From positions 4,363,001-4,427,000 of the forward strand of contig JAEOAD010001365.1 in NCBI GenBank assembly GCA_036365145.1: a stretch of DNA of 64,000 bases, written 5' to 3'. Below are positions 50,301 through 62,520 of this stretch, one piece after another; the first letter of the stretch is position 1, and each line of letters begins with the position of its first letter. The translations under genes were made by a program, and so were the position numbers. This DNA comes from Orientallactaga sibirica. Lineage: Eukaryota; Chordata; Mammalia; Rodentia; Dipodidae. The notes beneath the pieces were generated by a model. That model was not told the DNA's origin, made no database searches, and saw nothing but the letters and a program-made list of their open reading frames with translations.

Positions 50301-53300
50301 GGGCAGCCCTGGCCAGCTCTGCTCCCTGCTGTGCCCTTATATATCAACCAGACACAAGGTGGATGTGGACAGATGCTATCAGAGAAAGTCATCCACTCAT
50401 TTATTCAACTATCCTTCCCTCCAAACCAGCAGAGCCTTCACACACAATGATGTGGCACAAACCAGCAGAGCCTTCACACCCAATGATTGATGTGGCACAA
50501 ACCAGCAGAGCCTTCACACCCAATGATTGATGTGGCACAAACCAGCAGAGCCTTCACACACAATGATGTGGCACAAACCAGCAGCCTTCACACCCGATGA
50601 TTGATGTGGCACAAACCAGCAGAGCCTTCACACCCGATGATTGATGTGGCACAAACCAGCAGAGCCTTCACACCCCATGATTGATGTGGCACAAACCAGC
50701 AGAGCCTTCACACCCGATGATTGATGTGGCACAAACCAGCAGAGCCTTCACACCCGATGATTGATGTGGCACAAACCAGCAGCCTTCACACCCAATGATT
50801 GATGTGGCACAAACCAGCAGAGCCTTCACACCCGATGATTGATGTGGCACAAACCAGCAGAGCCTTCACACCCAACGATTGATGTGGCACAAACCAGCAG
50901 AGCCTTCACACCCAATGATTGATGTGGCACAAATCAGCAGAGCCTTCACACACAATGATGTGGCACAAACCAGCAGCCTTCACACCCAATGATTGATGTG
51001 GCACAAACCAGCAGAGCCTTCACACCCGATGATTGATGTGGCACAAACCAGCAGAGCCTTCACACCCAATGATTGATGTGGCACAAACCAGCAGAGCCTT
51101 CACACCCGATGATTGATGTGGCACAAACCAGCAGAGCCTTCACACCTGATGATTGATGTGGCACAAACCAGCAGAGCCTTCACACCCAATGATTGATGTG
51201 GCACAAACCAGCAGAGCCTTCACACCCGATGATTGATGTGGCACAAACCAGCAGAGCCTTCACACCTGATGATTGATGTGGCACAAACCAGCAGAGCCTT
51301 CACACCCAATGACTGATGTGGCACAAACCAGCAGAGCCTTCACACCCAATGACTGATGTGGCACAAACCAGCAGAGCCTTCACACCCAATGACTGATGTG
51401 GCACAAACCAGCAGAGCCTTCACACCCAATGACTGATGTGGCACAAACCAGCAGAGCCTTCACACCCAATGACTGATGTGGCACAAACCAGCAGAACCTT
51501 CACACCCAATGACTGATGTGGCACAAACCAGCAGAGCCTTCACACCCAATGATGTGGCACAAACCAGCAGAGCCTTCACACCCGATGATGTGGCACAAAC
51601 GAGCAGAGCCTTCACACCCGATGATTGATGTGGCACAAACCAGCAGAGCCTTCACACCCAGTGATTGATGTGGCACAAACCAGCAGAGCCTTCACACCCA
51701 ATGATTGATGTGGCACAAAGCGAGCTGCAGTCCTCCTCTGTTGTACTTCAAGACGTCTTCCTAGTCCACCCTATTGTCATACTAAAAGTAATAATAATAG
51801 GGGCTGGAGAGATGGCTGAGCAGTTAAGGTGTTTGCCTGCGAAGCCAAAGGATCCCAGTTCTATTCTCCAGGACCCACGTAAGACAGATACACAAGGTGG
51901 TGCATGCATCTGGAGTTCGTTTGCAGTGGCTGGAGGCCTTGGCGTGCCCATTCTCACTCTCTCTCTCTCTCTCTGCCTGTTGCTCTCAAATAAATAAAAT
52001 ATAAAAAATTTTTTTAAAATCCAATATTAGCTAGGTGTGGTGGCACTCACCTTCAATCCCAGTACTCGTGAACCAAAAGTAGGAGATCACTGTGAGTTCA
52101 AGGCCAGCCTGGGACTACAAAGTGAATTCCAGGTCAGCCTAGGCTAGAATGAAACCCTACCTCAAAAAAGAAAGCAAACAAAACAGGCAATATTGCTGTT
52201 GGAGGTGGTGCACACTTGTAATGCAGCTCTCAGGCTGAACAAAGCAGGAAGACTGAGGGTGGGAGGCTAGCGTGTACACAGTCAGACCCTTCCACAGACA
52301 GACACTTCCACTGACATCCATCTAAAGCAGACAGGCATGGGTGTGCTCACACTCACAGCAACCGACTAAATTCAGTGTGCTGCTCTTATAATACCTATGC
52401 ACTAACTAAAACAACTTCATTTCAGAACAATGAAGGATGCCTCACTCTTAAACATTTTAAGTGTGCTCTTCTTTTGGCTCTTTGAGAAGATAACCAGTCA
52501 TGTAGCTCAAAACTTTGGAATTGATAAGAAAGGTCTAGTGAAGAGAAAATCTCCCGTGCTCCTCTCCTCATGGGAAACAATGAGATTCATTTTCTGTGCA
52601 GCCTTGTAGAGATGACTCAAGCTGACGCAAACATGTCTGCACAGCCGTTGATACATCTGTGAGGAGGGGGTGCTAGTGTATCTCCTGGGGGCTTCTGGTC
52701 CACCTGTGTGGACCTGGGGCAGAACGCTGGTGCTTGTAGGAGGTCAGCACTGCTCCCACAGTGCTAACTTCCTGCACTGTGCTTCTGCCTCTCCCCTGTA
52801 GGCCGGCTCCTCCTTCCTCACACCCTAACTTCACTCGTCTTCCAGCAGACCACAGGCCTGTCCCCGGCTGCTGACTGCGCCTTGTCTCTCAGTAAGCTTG
52901 ACACTCACCACGTGCCCAAGCAAGCTGTGTATGTCTTCCTCTCCAAAACACTGCTCTACCCAAATATCTCTCCCTACGCACCATGCCAGTGTCCTCTGTT
53001 ATGGCATTTACTTTTCATTTTTTTAAGATTTTATTTTTATTTATCTGAGACAGAGACAGGGCAGGGGGGAGGGGAGAGAAAGAGAATAGGCACACCAGGG
53101 CCTCTAGCCACTGCAAATGAACTCCAGACACATGTGCTACCATGTGCATCTGGCTTACGTGGGATCTGGAGAATCGAACTGGGGTCCTTAGGCTTCACAG
53201 GCATGTGCCTTAACCGCTAAGCCATCTCTCCAGCCCCTGTTATGGCATTTTAGAATCCCAACTTTTACACCTGCCAACGACTCAGTCCTAAGGCCTCTTT

Positions 53301-56300
53301 ATCAGGTAGCACCTGGAACCTCTCTGTCCCAGCCTCCCTCCAAGTCCAGCCACCACCACTCTGTGCAGCCATCTCACTGGGGACAGCATTTCCTCACCAA
53401 CATGCTGCCTTCAGTCCTGTTTTAGAGTTCTCCATACCTTTGAGACACCTACTGTGCAAATTACCTAGGCACAGATGATGAATTTGACCATGGAAGTCCA
53501 CACCTCACCACTCACTCAAACTGAACAGCCCACAATGACTCTGATACTCCCAAGTCGCCTGACTCCCTATCTCTTCTGAAGAGTGCTCCCACCAGACAGC
53601 CTTGTAGGTCGCCCCCCCACCCCCCCGTCAGACTCTCCCTCGGTCACTCTAAGCACTGTAACACAGGGGCTTCCCTTCCAGCGGATTCCTCCAGAACCTT
53701 CCTGTGGCTCCTGCACCTCTCAGCCCTGCTTCTGCACTGTGACCACAGCCAAGCTGAGGCTCTCTCTGCTCAGTGTCAAGGTCACAGTGTAGAGACCCCG
53801 GAAGCCTCTGCTCATCGCTAGACTCAACCGCTGGTGAGCCCTCTCGGCGCCCCAGCTTCAGGATGACGTCACCTCACCTGCAATGGCATCTTCATGGCTG
53901 ACAGAAGATCTTATAAAAGGGAAAGGAACTGTTCTTGTTTTCTGAAGTCGTGCAGACGTCAACTGCTATCCCAATCCCACAAGCACTCAACAACACAGCA
54001 AAGACAAACCCATCTCACACTGCAAAGTATTTTACCACAGCGAGGCTCTAAACTCACTTGTCAGCTGCAATTTCAGTCACCTCTAAGGCCACTAAACCCA
54101 GCGGCCCGGTGGGAGCAGGTGTCATCTGCCCGTGGCAGCAGCTGCGTGGCTCCTCATTCCTACCTTGTGAGCCCTCGTCCTGGCCCAGTAGCCTCAACTT
54201 CCTCCTACACCCCCTGCTCCTACTACAAGCCAGAAGCCTTGGGCAGCTCTTGGCTAGTCTCTAGCTTTAAATCCTCCCCAACCTACTACTGGGCCCTCGC
54301 AACCTACTTACGTCCAAGCTTGGAAATCCCAGCGGCTCCAGCTTCCGGATATACTCAGTAGCAGGCTGCCCCCACCCACCACCACCGCAAAACCATTGTC
54401 GTAGAAACCCCATCACAATCCCACCTAAACCTGCAGCATGTGCTTTCCTCCACGGTACCCTCCACTTATGCTCAGCACAACAGCCGTGAGCACCCATCTC
54501 CTCAAAACCTAAGAGCTCCATCCATGGAGCTCCACAGGCCCAGTGACAGCTGATCTCTGGCAGGGACCTCTGACCTCTGACCCCATGGTCCTCCTGCACT
54601 GGCGGCTGCAGGCCTGTTTCCTGGCTCATATGTTAGTTCTGTGATGATTTTTTCAGAATCCTCGTATTGATTTCCATAGTGGTTACACTAATATTCCCAC
54701 CAATAGTGTGTAAGAGCTCCACCCCACTCCTGTATTCTTGCCAGCATTTGTTTTCTTTTCTCTTTTTATTTATTTAATTATTTGGGAGAGATAGAGATAC
54801 AGAAATAGGTAGGTAGGTACAGAGAGAGAGAATGGGAGTGCCAGGGCCTCCAGCCACTGCAAACAAACTCCAGATGTGTGCTCCCCGTCGTGCATCTGGC
54901 TTATGTGGGTCCTGGAGAATTCTGCCTTGAACCGGGGCCCTTAGGCTTTACAGGCAAGCATTTAACCACTAAGCCATCTCTCCAGCCCAGCATTTGTTTT
55001 CTTGATGAAAGTCATTCTGACTGGGTGATATGGGAACTTCAATGCAGTTGCAATTAGCATTTCCTTGATGACTAAAGATATCGAGTGTTTTTCATATAAT
55101 TGGTAATCTATACTTCTTTTAAAAATTGTTTAATTTGCCCATGTGTTGGATTACTTGTTTGGGTATTTTTTTTTTCTTAATTTTCATTATGGCTTTTTTT
55201 TTTTAATTTTATTTTTTTTGGTTTCTCGAGGTAGGGTCTCGCTCTTGCCCAGGCTGACCTGGAATTCACTCTGTAGTCTCAGCGTGGCCTCGAACTCATG
55301 GTGATGCTCCTACCTCTGCCTCCCGAGTACTGGGATTAAAGGTGTGTGCCACCACACCCGGCTGGCATTTTCCTATCTATGTGTCATCACACTTTGTTCT
55401 TAATTGTTCCCCTCCTCTGTCTTTCCCCTGGTCCCCTGATGTTCGCTGGCTGGTTCCCTTCATCCTCCAAATAGTCCTCCTTCAAGCTTTCTTATTGTGC
55501 ATTCTGTTTATTTTCTTTTCTCCCTCATGATCCCCCTTCTATATATAAATACCGTATACACACATACATAACTTTAAATCTAGGTTCTGTGGAAGGGAAA
55601 GCATGCAGTATTATCTTTCTGAGGCTGGCTTATTTCACTTAATATATTGAGTTCCAGTTCCATCCATTTTAATAGAAACTCCACGATGTCCTTTTTATTT
55701 ACAGAGACAACAAATATTATGTATCTGTTGGTTTCTTCATCCAATCACTGGTGGAGACACTCAGGCCGGTTCCGTGTCCGTTCCTCCATCCAATCACTGG
55801 TGGAGACACTCAGGCCGGTTCCGTGCTCGCTGTTGTGAACAGACTGCAGGGAGCTCTGGTGTGCTCATCTAGTCCCTCAGGTATATGAGAGTTCTATTTT
55901 CAGTTGGTAAAGATATTTACTTGAGAGACAGAGAGATGGAGAGAGGGAGAAAGAGAAGAAAAATGGGTGCACCAGCGCCTCCTGCCTCTGCAAATGCACT
56001 GCATATGCATGTGCCACTTTGTGCATCTGGCTTTATGTGGATACTGGGGAATTGAACCCAGGTCATTAGGTTTTGCAGACAAGTGCCTTAACCACCAAGC
56101 CATCTCTCCAGCCCCTATTTTAAATTAATTTTTTTGCGTGTTCATACGTTGGCCCATGTGTGGAGATCAGAGGTTGACCTGGTCTTCCACTGAACCCAGG
56201 GCCTCCAGCCACTGCCAGGGAACTACAGATGCATAGGTCACCTTGTGCATCTGGCTTTATATGGGCACTGTGGAATCAAACCTGGGTCTTTAGGTTTTGT

Positions 56301-59300
56301 AGGCAAGCACCTTAAATGCTGAGCCATCTCCCTGGCTCAAAAGCTGTCTTTTAAATTTGACAGAATAAGGGAACCTCAAGACAAGCTTAAATTAGGCAGT
56401 TCATGACCACGAAGCTGGTACTCCAAGTGAAATGTTGAAGATGATAAATTAAATAATCAGAATTTTTAAAAAAAAAAAAAACCAGGTATTTTGGCACACA
56501 CTTTTAATCCCAGTACTCAGGAGTTTGAGGTAGGAGGATCACAGTGAGTTTGAGGCCAGCTTGGGCTATAAGACTCTGCCTCAAAAAAAAAAAAAAAAAA
56601 AAAAAAAAACCAACAGAAAGCATCACTAATAAGCCAGGTGTGGTGGCGCACACCTTTAATCCCAGCACTCAGGATCATTTTTCATGCTGCTGATTTCTAG
56701 TTTTATTCCATTATGACCTGATACAATACAAGACACTATTTCAACTTTTGGGGGGGGGGGCATTTCACTTTACGTACAATGCTTTACGATTTAAAATTTG
56801 ATCTGTTGTTTTGGAGAAAGATGCATAATAAGCTGCAGAGTAGAATCTTCTGTAGATTCCTGTTGTGTCCACTTGATGACAGCATGGTTGATCTGTGATA
56901 GGTGCTAGTTTGGGGAGGAGGCCGGATGAGAATCTATGGGTGAGTGGGGTTCTGAGGCTGCCCATCACTGATTTATCTGAACCTGTCCATTTATGTCTAT
57001 AGTGATTATCAAACTGGATGAGATGATACCAGTGCATATGAATTTATAATTGTTATTTTTTTTTTGGTTTTGTTTTTTCAAGGCAGGGTCTCGCTCTAGC
57101 CCAGGCTGACCTGGAATTCCCTATGTAGTCTCAGGGTGGCCTTGAACTCACAGTAATCCTCCTACCTCTGCCTCCCGAGTGCTGGGATTAAAGGCGTGCG
57201 CCACCACGCCTGGTTCTATTGTATCTTCTTGATGAATTTGTTTCTCTTATTAATATGTGACCTCTGGTTTAAAGTCTGCTTTGCCAGATAGAAACTAGCA
57301 CGACTGGAACACTGTTATTGAGAGGTGTGGCCTGGAGTCTTTCACTCTGGTGTGAGGCTGGTGTCTTCTCATTTGCCTGTCTATTCTCCCGTGCAGTTAG
57401 TTGATTCTCCCCACACTCATGGCTGTGTGTGCTTGCTCCTCTCCTGTGTGTCGTCGATTCCTTGAGCATGTGCAGCCATGCTGACTCGGTGCTCACTGAG
57501 TCCTTTAGTTTGTGGTCTTCTTGAGAAGCTGGCCTGAACATGTAAGCTCTAGTTACTTTATCTAGTGACTTAAGTGCATCACCCCATGACCTCTTGGCCT
57601 TTCTCCCAATCCTGGACTCTCCATTGCTTTCACTGACAGGGTTTCGGTATCTTTCGTTGGTTCCCGGCACCTCGCCTATGTTCAACATTTGTAAGTTTGG
57701 TTTTCTTTCCCACCCCACTCTCCTAATTATTTCCCTATACCTTGTTCTCTGATTAAACAAATAAAAATATAAAAAGAATGGAATTATGTCATTTGTGGGA
57801 AAATGGTAGGACTGGAAGAGATCGTCATGTTAAAGGGATTAAGACCAGCAGCTAACTCACTGTTTCCTCTCATATGCAGAATCTATATTTTTATAAGATG
57901 CCAAAGAAGAAAGGGGACAATCTAGGGAGAACAAGAGGATGAGAGGGAGGGGACAAGAAAGGGAATGAGGAATATAATCAAAGTACATTATACCCGTGTA
58001 AAATGTCATAACAAATCCCATTATTTTGTAGTTAATAAATGCTAATAAGAAGAAAAGCTGGTGATAAGTATCTCTAATTACAACACAACGATTTCATTTC
58101 ATCAGAAATGTATCTGTAAGCGCACTGACAGAAAGCAGGAGAAAGTGCACCGCACCTCTAAAGTAGCCTCTGAGTGCAGGCTTCCCCAGTCCACAGTAGG
58201 GTAAGCATGATGGCGTGCTCAAGGGACTTTATATTCAGACCTGAAGCTTGATACACAATATGCCAACTTAAGCCAGCTAGACACACACAAAAAACACACC
58301 GTATGATTTTATTCAAACAAAGTGCAAAGCCAAGAAACCCCACCTATACTTTTCCCTTCCACTTCTTCTGAAAGAGGAGAAGGTGGCTCTGAGGTATGTT
58401 CTGTTTCTTCATCTAGGGCTAGTATTTTGTGAATGCTACACACCAGGGCTGAGAAGATGGCTCAGTGGTTAAAGGTGCCTGCTTGCAAAGCCTACAGGTC
58501 CAGGTTCAATTCCCTAGTATCCATGTAAAGCCACTTGTACAAAGTGGCACATGCACCTGGACTTCATTTGCAGTGGCAAGAGGCCCTGGCATGCCTCTCT
58601 AATAAATAAATAAATTATTAAAAAACCTACACACCATGCTAATTGCCACTAAAAAGTTAACATGTCTTTTAATTAATTAATTTGAGTCAGAGGGAGAGAG
58701 AAAGAGACAGACAGAAAGAATGGGTGCACTAGGGCCTCCAACCACTGCAAACTAACTCCAGAGCATGTGCAACCTTGTGCATCTGGCTTACATGGGTCCT
58801 GGGGAATTGAACCTTTTGGCTTTGAAGGCAAGTACCTTTTTAAAAAAAAAATTAGCAAGCCAGGCGTGGTGGTGCATGCCTTTAATCCCAGCACTCGGGA
58901 GGCAGAGGTAGGAGGATCACCTTGAGTTCAAGGCCACCCTGAGACTACATAGTTAATTCCAGGACAGCCTGGGCCAGAGTGAGACCCTACCTCGAAAAAA
59001 CCAAAACAACAACAACAAAAAAATTAGCAACTGACAGAGAGTGAGAGAATGGGTATGCCAGGGCCTCCAGCCACTGCAAACAAACTCCAGATGCATGCAC
59101 CATTTTGTGCATCTTGCTTACGTGGGTCCTGGGGAATCGAGCCTTGAACTGGTGTCCTTAGGCTTCATAGGCAAGTGCTTAACTGCTAAGCCATCTTTCT
59201 AGCCCCTGTAGGCAAGTACCTTAACTAAGCCATCCTTCATCCCAAAAGTCCTTTTGGTACAAATAAAATAATACATTTGAGATTTGCTTATAACATCCCA

Positions 59301-62300
59301 CTAACAGCGAGAAGGTAAGTTGGGACATGGATAAAATAAAACGCCCTGAGTCATGGCAGATGGATGATGAGACATGGAGGCCTGTTTCCATAAAACAAAG
59401 GAGCTTTTCTGAAAGGGAGACGGAAATGCACTTACAGCGTGGGGTTGGGAAGGTCTTCAAACGCTGGCATTTTCGCTTCCTTGCACAGTTGTCTCAGTTG
59501 TTCTACGTGCTCTGAGTTATCAACACCCATTCCCATAGACAAAACCTCAGTGCGAACATTGTAATCAATGATAGAAGTTTTCAGATTGGGAAGTTTTGTA
59601 ACATGAACCTTGAACCAACAGGAAAAAAAATGCAACATTTGTAGGAGTCACACTTTGAAATTTAACTGGATTATGAATACTCTCATGAGGCCCCTCAATC
59701 TCTCCACAGGTTGGACTGCACTCTGGCACATGCCACCGAGTACAAGGAGGAAAAATAACCCGACCTACACAAACATACAAGTTGTGGCAGAGATTCCAGT
59801 ATCACATGCTGGAAGGCCAGACGCAGAGTCCCCACTCCTCACTGTCCCTCTACCCTGACTTCTGCGATAGGGAGGGTCACAAGGCTCTGTATCTTCAAGT
59901 GCTTCTAAACCTGGCTCAAGCCAAGGCTCCAACTCTTGTGTTCTAGGCTATTTCATTCACTTGTCTTTTCTTCAATCAAGTAATTTCAATTTATGCAAAT
60001 TAAGTAATCTGCAAAACCTACAACTGTGGGGGAGGGTGTGGAGAAAGGCTGAGTACTGCTTCTATGGCAGGGCAAGAGCAGGCCAGGCTGGCCCCAATGG
60101 GCACCTTCCTGAGTGAGCCCCAGGAACACACTCCCACTTGGGAGTGCACACTATACACTGGGCGGGAGCTGCGTGGAGCGGGAAGAAGACAGGCCTGGGT
60201 CTCCACCCTTAGCATACCAGTGGTCCGTCATGCACTCTGAGTGTGTGTGGACTTATCTGCCACGTAGGCTTCCTTTGTGTTTCATTCTCAGTTTAAAAAA
60301 CCTGCTGAATAAATTTTCCAGTTTTCCTCTACTTAAGAACAATTACAAACCTGACTGTGACATCATCTAGGGCCTCCAAATCTCTCCACTTACTTATTAT
60401 GGTAACTGGTTTTTTCTCTTCTAAAAACTATTTTCCCCTTGTATTCTTTGTTGTTGTTGTTTTATTTTTGGTTTTTCGAGGTAACGTCTCACTCTAGCTC
60501 AGGCTGACCTGGAATTCACTATGTAGTCTCAGGGTGGCCTCGAACTCATGGCGATCCTCCTACCTCTGCCTCCCGAGTGCTGGGATTCAAGGCATGTGCC
60601 ACCACGCCCGGCTTGTATTCTTTTTTTTTTCTTTTTAGATTTATTTCTATTTATTTATTAGAGATACAGAGAGAGAGAGGCAGAGAGAGTGAGTGAGTGA
60701 GCGAGAATGGGTGCACCAGGGCCTCTAGCCATTGCAAACGAACTCCAGACACACGCGCCACCATGTGCATCTGGCTTATGTGGGACTTGGAGAATTGAAC
60801 CTGGGTCCTTAGGCTGCTCAGGCATGCACCTTAACCTCTAAGCCATCTCTCTAGCCCTTCCTGGTATTCTTAAATGTTATCTCCAAACTCCTCTTAATGT
60901 GTGAATTTTTTTCCAGCCTTACAAAAATCAGTCAACGTGCTGGAGAAATGGCTGAGCGGTTAAGGCGTTTGCCTATGAAGCCAAAGGATTCCAGTTCGAC
61001 TATCTAGGACCCACATAAGCCAGACACATGAGGGGCACATGCATCTGGAGTTTGTTTGCAGTGGCTAGAGGCCCTGGCTTGCCCATTCTCTGTCTGCCTC
61101 TCTTCTATCTCTCTCTGCTTGCAAATAGATAAATTAAAAAAAAATTTTTAATCAGTCAACAAAATAGGAACTTCATTCCATTAATTCTTGCAGTTATAGT
61201 AAATAAGATCTATATAATGCTGTAAAACTCTTAAGCATTCTTGAAGTGCAAGCAGAAAGGTGATGGTGCCAGCTGTATGGCACAATGCAGGTCGGGCCCT
61301 AGCCAGACCGCATGTCAGAAGAAACCGGGAAGTGGCTTCTGTGAACATTGCGTCCTGCACAGGCCTGGCGTGACGACAGCTACAATATGATCTGTCTGGA
61401 GACAGGCTGTCACTGGTCACAAAAAGGAGACCATCCCATACAATGATTGGACAGCCAAACCCCTTAAAAACCCCCTGCACTTCCTTGAATAAACGAGTTT
61501 GCAGCAGCTCGCCCTCTGCCTCTTCCACCAACTCCCGGAGTCTGTGTGGTGATTCCTGCCTCTCACCCCCAACTTGGCAGAGACCCTGCCGTCTCTCCTG
61601 GGCTGGCCCTAGGAGGGACCCCAACAGCCAGCAGAGACCCTGTGATCCTGTGTCAGCTCCACAGAGAAGGAGGCCTCGTCTGTCTTGTTCACAGATGGAA
61701 CTCAGGGCCCAGAAATGGTCCCAGTACACCTAGTGGGTGCTCCATAAATACTGGTGACTGAGTGAGGTAGACACTGTGAACATAAAAAACCAAGAGCTGG
61801 CACACGCAATATTACTGAACATGTCGATTTACAAACTAGAAAAAATGGGCAGTGTGGCAGCAGACCCTGACTGGCAACCTCTCAATAGTATGGTCAGTGG
61901 GCCAAGAAACACTTAATGATTCATGATTGACATTTGAAATAAAGTAGAGTTCTAAATATTAGACAATGTCAATGCAGTTTCATGACACCTGAGTTGAGTG
62001 TGACAGCATGTGCATCACTTATACAATGTATGAGTGCACTAGGTCACAGTGTGAAGTAAAAGAATGAAAACCACATCAAACTCATGACACGCAAGTAACA
62101 CAAGAACCCAAACCCTAACGTCCCGAGTAAGCCTCCGTCTCTTTGATGCAGGCACTCAAGCATCAAGTTAGAGTAAGTTGTGTCCCTTGAGGGGCAACTC
62201 AAACATTGATTTCCTTCTGTTTAAAAATAATCCCTTTCAGCCGGGTGTGGTGGCGCATGCCTTTAATCCCAGCACCCGGGAGGCAGAGGTAGGAGGATCG

Positions 62301-62385
62301 CCGAGAGTTCGAGGCCAGCCTGAGACTACATAATTAATTCCAGGTCAGCCTGGACTAGAGTGAAACCCTACCTCGGAAAACCAAA

Positions 62386-62421
<36 letters not shown>

Positions 62422-62475
62422 CCCTTTCTTTTTAAAATATTTTATTTTCATTTATTTATTTGATAGAGAGAAAGG

Positions 62476-62520
<45 letters not shown>

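Larger units (their letters stand above)
54641..55870 (-). mobile_element. L1 fragment, antisense, interrupted by SINEs
   Basis: Has the antisense L1 ORF2-end pattern (TTAGCATTTCCTTGATGACT, then GGCTTATTTCACTTAATAT). Interrupted at 54760-54988 and 55190-55365. A 41-bp unit (TCCATCCAATCACTGGTGG...) is duplicated at about 55737-55825. No open frame survives. Confidence 0.7.

Noticed and set aside
50668..50850. Repetitive 60-residue frame ([14 protein letters not shown] repeats)
   Set aside because: Translation of the 40-bp minisatellite; its period is not a multiple of three and the frame breaks at short units.
52500..52666. Exon-like frame on the - strand (acceptor CTCCTCACAG, then about 49 codons beginning [15 protein letters not shown])
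   Set aside because: Good acceptor, but no proper donor before the stop and no match to TDRD12 as I know it. Needs transcript evidence.
53894..54629. Overlapping frames of 155 (+) and 120 (-) residues
   Set aside because: C-rich intron sequence, no domain, no consistent splice sites, opposite strands both open.
57269..57760. 163-residue - strand frame
   Set aside because: Lies in decayed L1 ORF2-related sequence; a remnant of the element, not a host gene.
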